Under the pieces are notes generated by a model. The model saw nothing but the letters and a program-made list of their open reading frames with translations. It did not search any database and was not told the DNA's origin. A stretch of 64,000 nt of DNA. Origin: Granulicella sp. Its GTDB lineage: Bacteria > Acidobacteriota > Terriglobia > Terriglobales > Acidobacteriaceae. Position numbers and translations under genes: made by a program. Where the stretch lies: contig PKWU01000037.1 in assembly GCA_003132145.1 (NCBI GenBank), forward strand, positions 30,325 to 94,324, given 5' to 3'. Positions 14,767-22,727 of this stretch are shown piece by piece (within the stretch, counting starts at the first letter, position 1; each line of letters begins with the position of its first letter).

Positions 14767-16188
14767 TCAATCCAGCGCATAGATTGCCAGCCCGCTCAGC
14801 AGTTTGGGATAAAAGTCCGTCGACTTCTGCGGCATCACGTCGCCGGAGAGCGATACATCGCGCAACTGGTCGAGCGTGACCGGCTTGATGAGGAAGGCAA
14901 CGTCGGCCTCGCCCGCATGCACCTGCTCGACTGCCTCGGTCGCCTCGCGGATGAAGCGCACATTGCCAAGCTGCGTGATCCTCTCCTGCGAGAGGCCGAG
15001 AATCCGGTCCAGCAGAATGCTGTGCAACTGCACCACGTCGAGCTGCGCCTGGCGCGCGGGAACACCGGCCAGCGCGGCTTTGACCGCCTCCGGCCTGGCC
15101 CGCAGCAGATAATTCCCATCGCGCGTCACCACCAGAAACGCCGTACCCGCGGATTCAGTCAATGGCTTCAGGTCGGACGAATCCATCGGTGTTACCGTGA
15201 AGAACTCCTCGGCCTTGGCAAGAAACTCTGCGGTCTTGAAGTCCTTCAGCCCAAAGACCACGCGGTGGGTGGGCAGAATTGTGATTCCCGGCGCGTCCAT
15301 ATTCACGAATGTCATCATCATCGCGGCCTCGGGAAAGGGCGGCGCGGGCAGGCGGCCTGTGCCCAGCTTCTGCTCCGGATCGCGCGGCTCGCCCAACGGC
15401 AGCTTCAACTGCGCCGACCGCTCCTTGGCGTAGGCCACCGAGGTCTCATAGCGATGGTGGCCGTCCGCGATGATCAGCTTCTTGTCCGCCATCGCGGTCA
15501 GGATGGGGTTGATCAGCGCCGGGTCGGTCAGCTTCCACACGCGATGCACCACGCCGTACTCGTCCGTGATGGCCAGGTCCGCTGGCCTGGTGTCTTTACC
15601 GTCCTTGCCTGCTCCCTCGCTGTTGCCTTTGGTACCGAAGATCAGCTTCTCCGCCGTGAACGCCGGGTCCGAGTAGAGCATATAGATCTGCTCGCAGCAG
15701 GCGCGGGTCGCCTTGAACAGAGCCAGCCGGTCGCTCTTGTGCTTGGGGAAGGTCTGCTCGTGCCGGTAGACCACCTTGTCCGCGTACTCGTAGAGATGCC
15801 CCAGCGCGATGAACCCTCGCCGTTCGCGCACTTGCTGGCCACCAGCCGCGGCGCTTGTATGCGGCACGGTGTAGGTCTGCGAGTAGCCGTAGAGCGCGGG
15901 CTCGGCCTCCTCGGCCAGGACCCCCTCCCTGCGCCACTCGCGCAGCCACTCCGCCGCGCGCGTGTAGACGTTGTGCGCCTCCGAGCCTGCGGGCAGAAAC
16001 TCCTCGGCCTCGGTGTCGTCCGGCTCATGCTTGCCCAGAATGATGCGCACCAGGTTGTACGGACTCGCCTCGTAGTAGCGCTGCTGCATCTCGGGGGTGA
16101 TCTTGTCGTAGGGCTGGGTGACCACGTCCTCCATCCGGACGCGGCTGGTGTCGTAGCGAAGTGCGCGGAACGGATAGATGCGGGCCAT
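14767..16188 (-). CDS. DUF1015 family protein
   Basis: 473 residues. Begins MARIYPFRALRY and has TQPYDKITPEMQQRYYEASPYNLVRI, then a central IADGHHRYETSVAY motif and a C-terminal KPVTLDQLRDVSLSGDVMPQKSTDFYPK; this is the DUF1015 signature. The family is cytosolic, with no proven reaction; the DGHHRYE motif resembles a ParB/CTPase-like or kinase-like active site in annotations, which I treat as unproven. I chose ATG 16188 for its family-like N-terminus; 16224 and 16323 are in-frame alternatives. No operon partner. Confidence 0.9.
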   Translation of the reverse strand: MARIYPFRALRYDTSRVRMEDVVTQPYDKITPEMQQRYYEASPYNLVRIILGKHEPDDTEAEEFLPAGSEAHNVYTRAAEWLREWRREGVLAEEAEPALYGYSQTYTVPHTSAAAGGQQVRERRGFIALGHLYEYADKVVYRHEQTFPKHKSDRLALFKATRACCEQIYMLYSDPAFTAEKLIFGTKGNSEGAGKDGKDTRPADLAITDEYGVVHRVWKLTDPALINPILTAMADKKLIIADGHHRYETSVAYAKERSAQLKLPLGEPRDPEQKLGTGRLPAPPFPEAAMMMTFVNMDAPGITILPTHRVVFGLKDFKTAEFLAKAEEFFTVTPMDSSDLKPLTESAGTAFLVVTRDGNYLLRARPEAVKAALAGVPARQAQLDVVQLHSILLDRILGLSQERITQLGNVRFIREATEAVEQVHAGEADVAFLIKPVTLDQLRDVSLSGDVMPQKSTDFYPKLLSGLAIYALD

Positions 16189-16505
16189 GCGGTGTCTCGG
16201 CGCTCCTGAAAAATGCTCTGCCATCGATTGTACGGGGTACACGTTGCCGCCGCTGCCTTCGTCCAGTTCTGGGAGTACCGCCAGCGCCGCTGCATCCCTG
16301 CCCTGCGATGCGGAGTCTAACAAGACGAGAGGGACTGCGAGATGATATAAGTCGCGCAGGTGTGACGAGGTCGATCATGCTGGTTCCGGCAGGCAGAACA
16401 GGCAGAGCGAGCCGAAGCGCGACGGAAGCTGGCGTAAACTCAAGGTGAAGCTCGCGCCCCCGCCCGGCCTTCCGCCACTGACCGTACACTTCCGCGAGGG
16501 ATACT
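16189..16505. other. Divergent intergenic region
   Basis: 317 bp between the divergent DUF1015 and VWA genes. It should contain promoters for both, but I see no convincing -35/-10 pair, operator or repeat. A GAGGG at 16496-16500 serves as ribosome site for the VWA gene. Confidence 0.5.
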
Positions 16506-17465
16506 ATGCGCCGTCACAGTAGGAGAAAGATGCTCTCGGGTGTACCCAACGGATTCGCCGCCGCGCTCCTGTCGCTGACCCTCTGCGCTCCCATCGCGCA
16601 CGGTCAGACTGACCTTTCCGCATGGCCGCAAGTGAGCGCCGGGATTTTTGTCACCAACGCCAAAGGCGGTTCACTCACTGGACTCACTGCGGATGCCTTT
16701 CTCGTGAAGGAGAATGGACGGCCTCAGACCGTTACAAGCTTAAGCACGATAACGGAGCCGCAGAGCGTATGCGTTCTCATCGACACCTCAGGATCGATGT
16801 TTCAGCGCACAGCGATAGTGATGTCTGCGGCGTCCCGTTTCATCGAAAAGCTGCCTGCGGAAGACGAAGTCTGTGTAGCGACCTTCGCGTTTCGGCTGAA
16901 GATGGAGCAGGGACTCACTACAGACCGCAGCCGAGCACTGACAGCTGTGAGCCATGCTGGATGGGCAAATGGAGGTTCCACCATATACGACTCTGTCGCG
17001 CAGTTGGCGAACTATATGCAAAATTCGTCCCGGTTTGACAGCCGGGCAATATTGCTCTTGAGTGACGGAGTGGACAATGCATCGAATGGAAGCCCGAACC
17101 AGGACGCGTTCGACCGGTTAAGGGTCCAATTGGAACGCAACCGCAGTTCTGTCCTCCACATAATTCGCATCGCCACCGACGACAATGAAAACTGGGGCGA
17201 GAAACGTTCAGCGGAGAAGGCTGTAATGGCTATGACTGCGATTGGCGGGGGCTTGCCGTATTTTCCGCGCAATCAACGCGACTTGGACGCGGATGTAGAC
17301 GATTTGAGCCAAGCGATGAAGACGCGAACCATGCTGGTATACACATCGGACAATCCCGCGAAGGATGGGCAGGCACGGCATGTCGAAGTGGTGGTGGACA
17401 AGGCGCACGGCGGGAAAAAGCTGAAAGTACGCGCACCTGAGGGGTACTATGTGCCTTCGGAATAG
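16506..17465 (+). CDS. Exported VWFA-domain protein (TIGR03436-like)
   Basis: 319 residues. An Arg-rich N-terminus and hydrophobic segment ending AHG (~10-33) form a signal peptide. A short beta domain precedes the VWA domain, whose MIDAS motif is DTSGS at 93-97, with later ASP ligands in LLLSDGVDNAS. The protein ends LVYTSDNPAKDG...KVRAPEGYYVPSE, typical of the VWFA-related acidobacterial group. Such proteins bind metal and protein ligands outside the inner membrane. GC is lower here than in the next gene. Its last 17 bases overlap the second VWA gene. Confidence 0.88.
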   Translation: MRRHSRRKMLSGVPNGFAAALLSLTLCAPIAHGQTDLSAWPQVSAGIFVTNAKGGSLTGLTADAFLVKENGRPQTVTSLSTITEPQSVCVLIDTSGSMFQRTAIVMSAASRFIEKLPAEDEVCVATFAFRLKMEQGLTTDRSRALTAVSHAGWANGGSTIYDSVAQLANYMQNSSRFDSRAILLLSDGVDNASNGSPNQDAFDRLRVQLERNRSSVLHIIRIATDDNENWGEKRSAEKAVMAMTAIGGGLPYFPRNQRDLDADVDDLSQAMKTRTMLVYTSDNPAKDGQARHVEVVVDKAHGGKKLKVRAPEGYYVPSE

Positions 17466-18549
17466 AGAAAACAGGCTTCGACGTATCGGCTTAGGTGTTG
17501 CCGCTGCTACCCTTTTGCTGGTTGCGGTCGCGCCAGCCCGCGCCCAGCAGTCCGCGCCCGCGCAGCCTGCCGCGCCTACACCGGCAACTTCGCCGCAGCC
17601 CGCCGACAGCCAGCAAGGCACTCCCCTCAATCCCATCCAGCGCAGCGCAGGCGGCCAGTTCACGCTGCGCGCCAACGCCTACGAGGTCCGCCTCAACGCC
17701 ACCGTCCTCGACAGCTCCGGCCGCAGCGTGCAAACCCTCGACAAGGACGCCTTCCACGTCTTCGAGGACAACGTCCCGCAGACCATCGCCAGCTTCCGCC
17801 ACGAGGACCTCCCCGTCTCGCTGGGCATCCTCATCGACAGCTCCGGCTCCATGTACGACAAGCGCACCGCCGTCGATGCGGCCTCGCTCGACCTGGTCAA
17901 GCTCTCCAACCCGGAGGACGAGGCATTCCTCGTCGACTTCTCCTGGGAGGCCTTCATCGACCAGGACTTCACCAGCAACATCGACAAGCTCCAGCAGGGC
18001 CTCAGCTACATCAAGTCCAGTGGCGGCACCGCCATCTACGACGCGTTGGTCGCCTCCGCCGACTACCTTTCCAAGAACGCCAAGCACCCCAAGCAGGTCC
18101 TGCTTGTCATCACCGACGGCGAGGACAACGCATCCAGCGCCACGCTCGAACAGGCCATCCGCCGCATCCAGGACTTCGACGGCCCGGTGGTCTACTGCAT
18201 CGGCCTGCTCTTCGGCGACGACACCACTAAGGACGAGGCGCGCCACGCCCGCCGCGTGCTCGAAACCCTCTCCGAACAGACCGGCGGCGCGGCCTACTTT
18301 CCCAAATCGGTGAAAGATGTAGACGCCATCACCAAAGAAGTGGCCAACGACATCCGCACCCAGTACACCATCGCCTACCGCTCCACCAAGCCGCCTGAAC
18401 TGGGCGGCTACCGCGTGGTGCGCGTAGAGGCCAGGGACAAGGGCTACGGCAAACTCTCCGTGCGCACGCGCAGCGGCTACTACCCTCGCGTCACCCCCGC
18501 CATAAATTCCGCGCCCGCCGCTACGGCGAAGCCAGACGCCCCCCAGTAG
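17449..18549 (+). CDS. Exported VWFA-domain protein (TIGR03436-like), second copy
   Basis: 366 residues. A signal peptide (~10-32, ending ARA-QQ) and a Pro/Ala-rich linker to ~60 precede the same beta domain (FHVFEDNVPQTIASF) and a VWA domain with MIDAS DSSGS at 130-134 and ITDGEDNASS. The C-terminus (TIAYRSTKPPELGGYR... RSGYYPR) is the acidobacterial TIGR03436 ending. It starts inside the end of the first VWA gene, so the two are surely cotranscribed and may act together. Codon use is much more GC-rich than in its neighbour, so the pair is not a recent tandem duplicate. Confidence 0.9.
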   Translation: MCLRNRENRLRRIGLGVAAATLLLVAVAPARAQQSAPAQPAAPTPATSPQPADSQQGTPLNPIQRSAGGQFTLRANAYEVRLNATVLDSSGRSVQTLDKDAFHVFEDNVPQTIASFRHEDLPVSLGILIDSSGSMYDKRTAVDAASLDLVKLSNPEDEAFLVDFSWEAFIDQDFTSNIDKLQQGLSYIKSSGGTAIYDALVASADYLSKNAKHPKQVLLVITDGEDNASSATLEQAIRRIQDFDGPVVYCIGLLFGDDTTKDEARHARRVLETLSEQTGGAAYFPKSVKDVDAITKEVANDIRTQYTIAYRSTKPPELGGYRVVRVEARDKGYGKLSVRTRSGYYPRVTPAINSAPAATAKPDAPQ

Positions 18550-18560
18550 CAACACAATCG

Positions 18561-18649
18561 CTAGTATCCTGAGTCATTGATTCGCCGCTCAAAACCAAGG
18601 GCCAAAGGCCCGATCTATTTTTTAGCAAACTTCTGACTCAGGACACTTG
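18561..18649. terminator. Inverted repeat with nested terminator-like hairpin after the VWA operon
   Basis: Outer arms ctagtatcctgagtca (18561-18576) and tgactcaggacacttg (18634-18649) are complementary at 14 of 16 positions. Between them a gggcc-aaa-ggccc hairpin (18599-18611) is followed by six Ts at 18618-18623. The inner part looks like an intrinsic terminator for the plus-strand VWA genes; the outer arms would enclose it. Confidence 0.55.
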
Positions 18650-18671
18650 AGTAAAATCAGCCCTGGCTGTT

Positions 18672-18788
18672 TAGAGCGGAACCAGAGTAACAGTGCCCAA
18701 GCGAAGAGCATCGAAGGTAGCTTTTTCTTGAGGAAAAAGCCACTCGGAGGGATTGCCCCCGGGGTATACCTACTCTGGTTCCGCTCTA
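18672..18788 (-). repeat. Stop-codon-anchored nested inverted-repeat element, copy 1
   Basis: 117 bp. Terminal arms tagagcggaaccagagta (18672-18689) and its perfect reverse complement (18771-18788). In the middle a second palindrome, gctttttc-ttgag-gaaaaagc (~18719-18739). On the minus strand the element begins exactly at the TAG stop codon of the EamA gene. A second copy lies at 63093-63207 with the same layout, the same eight terminal bases and the same central core, while most other arm bases differ but still pair. Confidence 0.85.
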
Positions 18789-19205
18789 GCCCATCACAAT
18801 CACGATGGCTCCAGCCGTGATGAGTAGTCCGCCGATCAGCGAGGAAGGGGTAAGCTTTTCGCCCAGTAGCAGCCATGCAAAGACCATGACCAGCGGCACG
18901 CTGAGTTTGTCCAGCGGAGCCACGCGTGAGGCCGGTCCCAACTGCAGAGCGCGAAAGTAGCACAGCCACGACAGTCCTGTGGCCAGTCCCGAGAGGGTGA
19001 GAAAGAGCAGCGTGCGCCGGTCAATGGAACGAATCTCGCCGTGTTTGCCCAAGGCCAGCGCAATGCTCCATGCAAAGATCAGCACCACAGTGGTGCGCAG
19101 CGCCATGGCCAGATTCGAGTCCACATGCTCCACGCCCACCTTGGCCAGCAAGGCAGTGGCGGCAGCAAAGGCCGCAGACAGCAGTGCCCATCCAATCCAG
19201 CTCAT
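18786..19205 (-). CDS. EamA-domain (DMT superfamily) half-size membrane protein
   Basis: 139 residues with five predicted membrane helices, equal to one EamA repeat (ends PLDKLSVPLVMVFAWLLLGEKLTPSSLIGGLLITAGAIVIV, the DMT signature). Most EamA transporters carry two repeats in ~290 residues, so this one must dimerise, as in SMR-like or ancestral DMT proteins. Substrate unknown. Its TAG stop lies inside the inverted-repeat element. Confidence 0.86.
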   Translation of the reverse strand: MSWIGWALLSAAFAAATALLAKVGVEHVDSNLAMALRTTVVLIFAWSIALALGKHGEIRSIDRRTLLFLTLSGLATGLSWLCYFRALQLGPASRVAPLDKLSVPLVMVFAWLLLGEKLTPSSLIGGLLITAGAIVIVMG

Positions 19206-19247
19206 AGGCTCATCATACGTGGCCCGTGCAGCGTTGAAGGTGAAAGG

Positions 19248-21527
19248 CTAGATCTTCTCGTCGATCTGCAACGACTCGATCTTGCTTGCCAAATCGTCCT
19301 TGGCCGCCTGTAGAGCAGCTTGCGCCGTGGTCAGCTCCTTCTGCGCGCTCGCAATCTGGTCCTCGGTCGCGTTCAGGTCGCGCACAAACCGCTCGCGTGA
19401 GCTCTTGTCCGCATTGGCCAGCGCGGTGATGTTGGCCCGCTGCCGCTCCTCATCCGAGTGCAGCGCAGTCATCCGCTCGTTCACCTTGTCGAGCGCCGTC
19501 TGCAGTTCGGCCACATGCCGCCGCGCATCCAGAATCGGCTCCAGCGCCTGCTTGATCTTCTCGTTGTTGCCGGTCTGGTTGAGGATGAACGTGAGCTGGT
19601 TGTCGTCGAAGTTGGTGAGCCGGTAGCTGACGGTGCTCCTGCGGTGTTCGCTGACGTGCAGCCGCGCCGTCTCGCCCGCCGCCGCACTCACGCGGAAGCG
19701 ATAGACGGTGGGCGTGGTCTCCTCCGGCTTGGGGTCCTTGCTGTCTTTGTCACCGGCGTTGTCCAGTTCAAAGCCCTGCCGGATGGGATGCTCAATCACC
19801 ACCGTGCGCCCGTCCGTGGCCGCGTTGTGTATAACGTACATGATCTCGGAGGTCTGCGTGTGGTGCAACACCATCACGCCCTTGGCCGCGGTCAGCGCGG
19901 TCGCCTGCGTGTTGCCGTTCTGCTCCTCGAAGGTCACGCGCACGGCCTGGTCCACCGCGTAGGAGAGCAGCCGCTTCTCGTCGGGATGGATCGGTTCCAG
20001 CAGCCCCTCGCCGCCGAAGTTCCCGTCCTCGACAATCGAGAACGAGCCGCGGTCCAGCGTCAGCTTCGACGTGTTGGTGATCCACAGCGCGCGCAACGGC
20101 GTCGGCTGCCGCTGCGACCACAGCGTCACCCGCTCGGCATCGATCTTGGTCTGCAGGATTGGCACCAGCGCCGACTCGTTCTTGCGAATCGTAATCGGCT
20201 CCGTCAGGTTGTACGCAAAGTAATCGTCGAAGGTAGCCGTAGTGGTATTGGGTGCGATGGAGTTCACTGCGTCCTCGCTGAGCGCATCTATCGAAACACC
20301 ATTTGCGATTTGCATGCCTGCGACGTAGTTTGAGTTCAGGCTCGTTTGGCCGGTGCCGCCATAGATTCCGCCAGCGACGCCACCCACATAGCCGGAACCA
20401 GTGCCAGTGCCAACGCCTTTAGCAGAGTTCATTACTCTCATTTCAGTCGGAATCTTCGTCGGCGCATGCAATCCACTATCCATCTCACTAACTAATTCGC
20501 CGCTCTCATGCGTCTGCGGCGTCAGCTGCGCCTCCTGCGGCAGCCCAATCTCCGGCCTGCGCGAGTAGTACGGCACCGAGAGCGGCTGGATGAAGCTCTG
20601 CGGCGCACCCGCAATCAGCGAGAGCTGCACGTTGATCCAGTCCGCGCCCGTCGTGTTGTCCACCACCGACCATCCCTGCAACGTCGCGGTCTGCTTCGTG
20701 GAAGCAGTGGAATCGTTCGCCGCAGCGCCCGCCGCCTTCGGCTCGGTAAAGAGAATCCGGTAGGTTGACTTCCAGATCGGCACCTCGCTGATGTAGCTGA
20801 CGCGCAGCTCGCGCGTGCCCGTCCCGTTGTCCTTGATCGTCAAGTGCCGCAGTCCCTGATTGCGCGTGCTGGCCAGCAGTTCGAGATAGCGCGTCACGTC
20901 CTGGTGCAGGTCTGCGTCCAGTAGCGTCACCGAGGTCGCCGTTGTCAGCTCCACCGTGTGTACCTCGCCGCCCTCGCCGATGACGGTGATGAGCCGCTTC
21001 TCCAGTGCGGGCTTGTTATCGCCCTCGGGAGTATTGACCTCTTCGATGTTCAGCAGCCGCCCGGTAATCGTGGTCGTACCGGATCGCACTTCAATCCGCG
21101 CGCCGCGGATGGCGTTGTAGAAGTCCACCGCTGTGGCGTCTTCGCCCAGTGCCAGAGGCAGCGCCTTGAGCTGCTGATCCAGCGGCGTGGTCGAGTTGTA
21201 CCCCGCGCCCGCGATGCGCCCGCCGTTCAGGTCGATCGCGGTCAGCGATTGCAGCACGTCGTTCAACTGCGCCGTGGTGAAGTCGATGGTCACAGACTGG
21301 TCGCCCGTCACTCTCCCCGCGTGCTCGAAGAAGCCCACGCCGTTCTTGTATAGCGCAACCCGCGTGACGGGAAGCTCGGTCGAAGTCGCCGCCTCCGAGC
21401 GCGCCGCCTTTGCTGTCGGCTTCGCGGCGGACTTTGCAGCGGCCTGTTTCGCGACGAGTTGCTGCGCGCCTGCGGTAAGAGTGAGAGTAAGAAGAAAGAG
21501 AGAGGAGAAGCCGATTGCCTTGCGCAT
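19248..21527 (-). CDS. Exported DUF4139-domain protein
   Basis: 759 residues. Signal peptide at 1-21 (ends TAGAQQ), then a low-complexity Ala/Lys linker and a first beta domain (VTRVALYKNGVGFFEHAGRVTG). The DUF4139 region runs through the middle and later part (SYISEVPIWKSTYRI, QGWSVVDNTTGADWINVQLSLIAGAP, RALWITNTSKLTLDRGSFSIVEDG). The last ~90 residues are a coiled coil (HVAELQTALDKVNERMTALHSDEERQ...). Members are secreted envelope proteins of unknown role. A Gly-rich stretch (GTGTGSGYVGGVAGGIYGGTG, near 370-390) of lower GC has been inserted into the domain. Divergent from the LuxR regulator. Confidence 0.85.
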   Translation of the reverse strand: MRKAIGFSSLFLLTLTLTAGAQQLVAKQAAAKSAAKPTAKAARSEAATSTELPVTRVALYKNGVGFFEHAGRVTGDQSVTIDFTTAQLNDVLQSLTAIDLNGGRIAGAGYNSTTPLDQQLKALPLALGEDATAVDFYNAIRGARIEVRSGTTTITGRLLNIEEVNTPEGDNKPALEKRLITVIGEGGEVHTVELTTATSVTLLDADLHQDVTRYLELLASTRNQGLRHLTIKDNGTGTRELRVSYISEVPIWKSTYRILFTEPKAAGAAANDSTASTKQTATLQGWSVVDNTTGADWINVQLSLIAGAPQSFIQPLSVPYYSRRPEIGLPQEAQLTPQTHESGELVSEMDSGLHAPTKIPTEMRVMNSAKGVGTGTGSGYVGGVAGGIYGGTGQTSLNSNYVAGMQIANGVSIDALSEDAVNSIAPNTTTATFDDYFAYNLTEPITIRKNESALVPILQTKIDAERVTLWSQRQPTPLRALWITNTSKLTLDRGSFSIVEDGNFGGEGLLEPIHPDEKRLLSYAVDQAVRVTFEEQNGNTQATALTAAKGVMVLHHTQTSEIMYVIHNAATDGRTVVIEHPIRQGFELDNAGDKDSKDPKPEETTPTVYRFRVSAAAGETARLHVSEHRRSTVSYRLTNFDDNQLTFILNQTGNNEKIKQALEPILDARRHVAELQTALDKVNERMTALHSDEERQRANITALANADKSSRERFVRDLNATEDQIASAQKELTTAQAALQAAKDDLASKIESLQIDEKI

Positions 21528-22007
21528 GCTGGTTGTTCCTTCCCGACTGAAGAGGTGTCACTGCGTAGGGACTGCGACTGAGCTTGGAGCGCGACCCGCA
21601 AGCGTGATCTGCACGCGGCCTGCAAGCGCGACCAGGAAAGAAACCGCGCAGGAAAAATCCCCGCAGGTTTCCGCCTGCCATGATAGACCCCGCTCAGCAG
21701 CAATTTGTTCCCAGAACAGAATTAAGCCGCGGAATTGCAGCATTTACAGCAAAAGCCCCACGCCTCGACGGGAGTCGTGGCCCACGGGATGTCGCGGCAT
21801 CCGTGCATCTCGAGGCGGCCGGACGGCATGCCCTGGCCGATTCCATCCCATAACCGCCCCGCCCGCTCTATCCTTGTGTCTGGACCTGTACTGGACTCTG
21901 GCCCACAGTCCGAATGCTGTACGAATTGTAGACACCCCGCTCCCATCGCGCGGCCGTCGCCGATGAGAGGAGTGGCGGCACATTGTCGTCCAAGGAGGCC
22001 CATTCCG
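21528..22007. other. Divergent intergenic region, no gene seen
   Basis: 480 bp between DUF4139 and the LuxR-type regulator. Open frames here have no coding character. The right end has AAGGAGG at 21991-21997, the ribosome site of the regulator. A short ggact/agtcc dyad near 21890-21910 is too weak to call an operator. Confidence 0.5.
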
Positions 22008-22667
22008 ATGAACCGAATCATCCTTGCCGACAATCAGGCGATCTTCCGGGCGGGCGCGGCCCGAGTCCTCGCGCTGGAAGACGACATGCGCATCGTGGCC
22101 CAATGTGAAGACCTCGCGCGCCTCTCCAACGCCATCGACACCTGGCGCGGCGCCATTCTTCTCTTCTCCTCCAGCATGCAACTGGACGTCAACGCCGTCA
22201 TCGCCCACACCCGGGCGGCCGGCATCCGAACCATATACATCGCCGAAAACGGCTCGGAGGTCCCCGATGAGCTTGCCCGCGCGCTGGATGGCGTGCTCTT
22301 TCGCAATGTTGCAGGCCCCGGCCTGCTGGAGTGCATCCGCCGCGTCGCCGCCGGACAACACTCCTTCCAGCACTCCAACGTCACCTCCATACTGGCGCAG
22401 GATTCTGTTGGAGCCCGCGTCCGCGACCGCCTCACCCCCCAGGAGATTCAGATCGTCGCCCTCATCGTCCAGGGATGCAAGAACAAGCTCATCGCCACCC
22501 AGCTCAACACCAAGGAGCAGGTCATCAAGAACTACCTGCGCAGCATCTACGACAAGACCGGGGTCAGCGACCGCCTGGAACTCGCCCTCTTCACCATCCA
22601 CCACCGCGTCCTGGCCGAAGCCGCCGCCCACGCCAGCGACCTCCTGCAGCAGGCCAAGTCCGCCTGA
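22008..22667 (+). CDS. LuxR/NarL-type regulator with degenerate receiver domain
   Basis: 219 residues. The N-terminal half is a receiver fold (MNRIILADNQAIFRAG start). The C-terminal LuxR helix-turn-helix is intact: RLTPQEIQIVALIVQGCKNKLIATQLNTKEQVIKNYLRSIYDKTGVSDRLEL. Key receiver residues are lost. The phosphorylation site LLD becomes LLF (AILLFSSS), the acidic pair has one Asp changed to Asn (ADN), and the conserved Lys appears as Arg (LFRN). It therefore should work without phosphorylation, perhaps by ligand or by dimer level. No sensor kinase is nearby. Start chosen by AAGGAGG 11 bases upstream. Confidence 0.88.
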   Translation: MNRIILADNQAIFRAGAARVLALEDDMRIVAQCEDLARLSNAIDTWRGAILLFSSSMQLDVNAVIAHTRAAGIRTIYIAENGSEVPDELARALDGVLFRNVAGPGLLECIRRVAAGQHSFQHSNVTSILAQDSVGARVRDRLTPQEIQIVALIVQGCKNKLIATQLNTKEQVIKNYLRSIYDKTGVSDRLELALFTIHHRVLAEAAAHASDLLQQAKSA

Positions 22668-22727
22668 ACCATCTGCGCGCAACCGGCAGTTGCGCGGACC
22701 TTCGCCGTGCGGTCCCGACCGGCAATC

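Noticed and set aside
14524-16209. 561-codon plus-strand frame opposite DUF1015
   Set aside because: Spans the amidase start and DUF1015 on the other strand; no domain signature.
18622-18969. 115-codon minus-strand frame across the inverted-repeat element
   Set aside because: Runs through the element and out of frame with the EamA protein; no coding signature.
21528-22007. Riboswitch or operator in the divergent gap
   Set aside because: Only a weak 5-bp dyad; no known riboswitch core.
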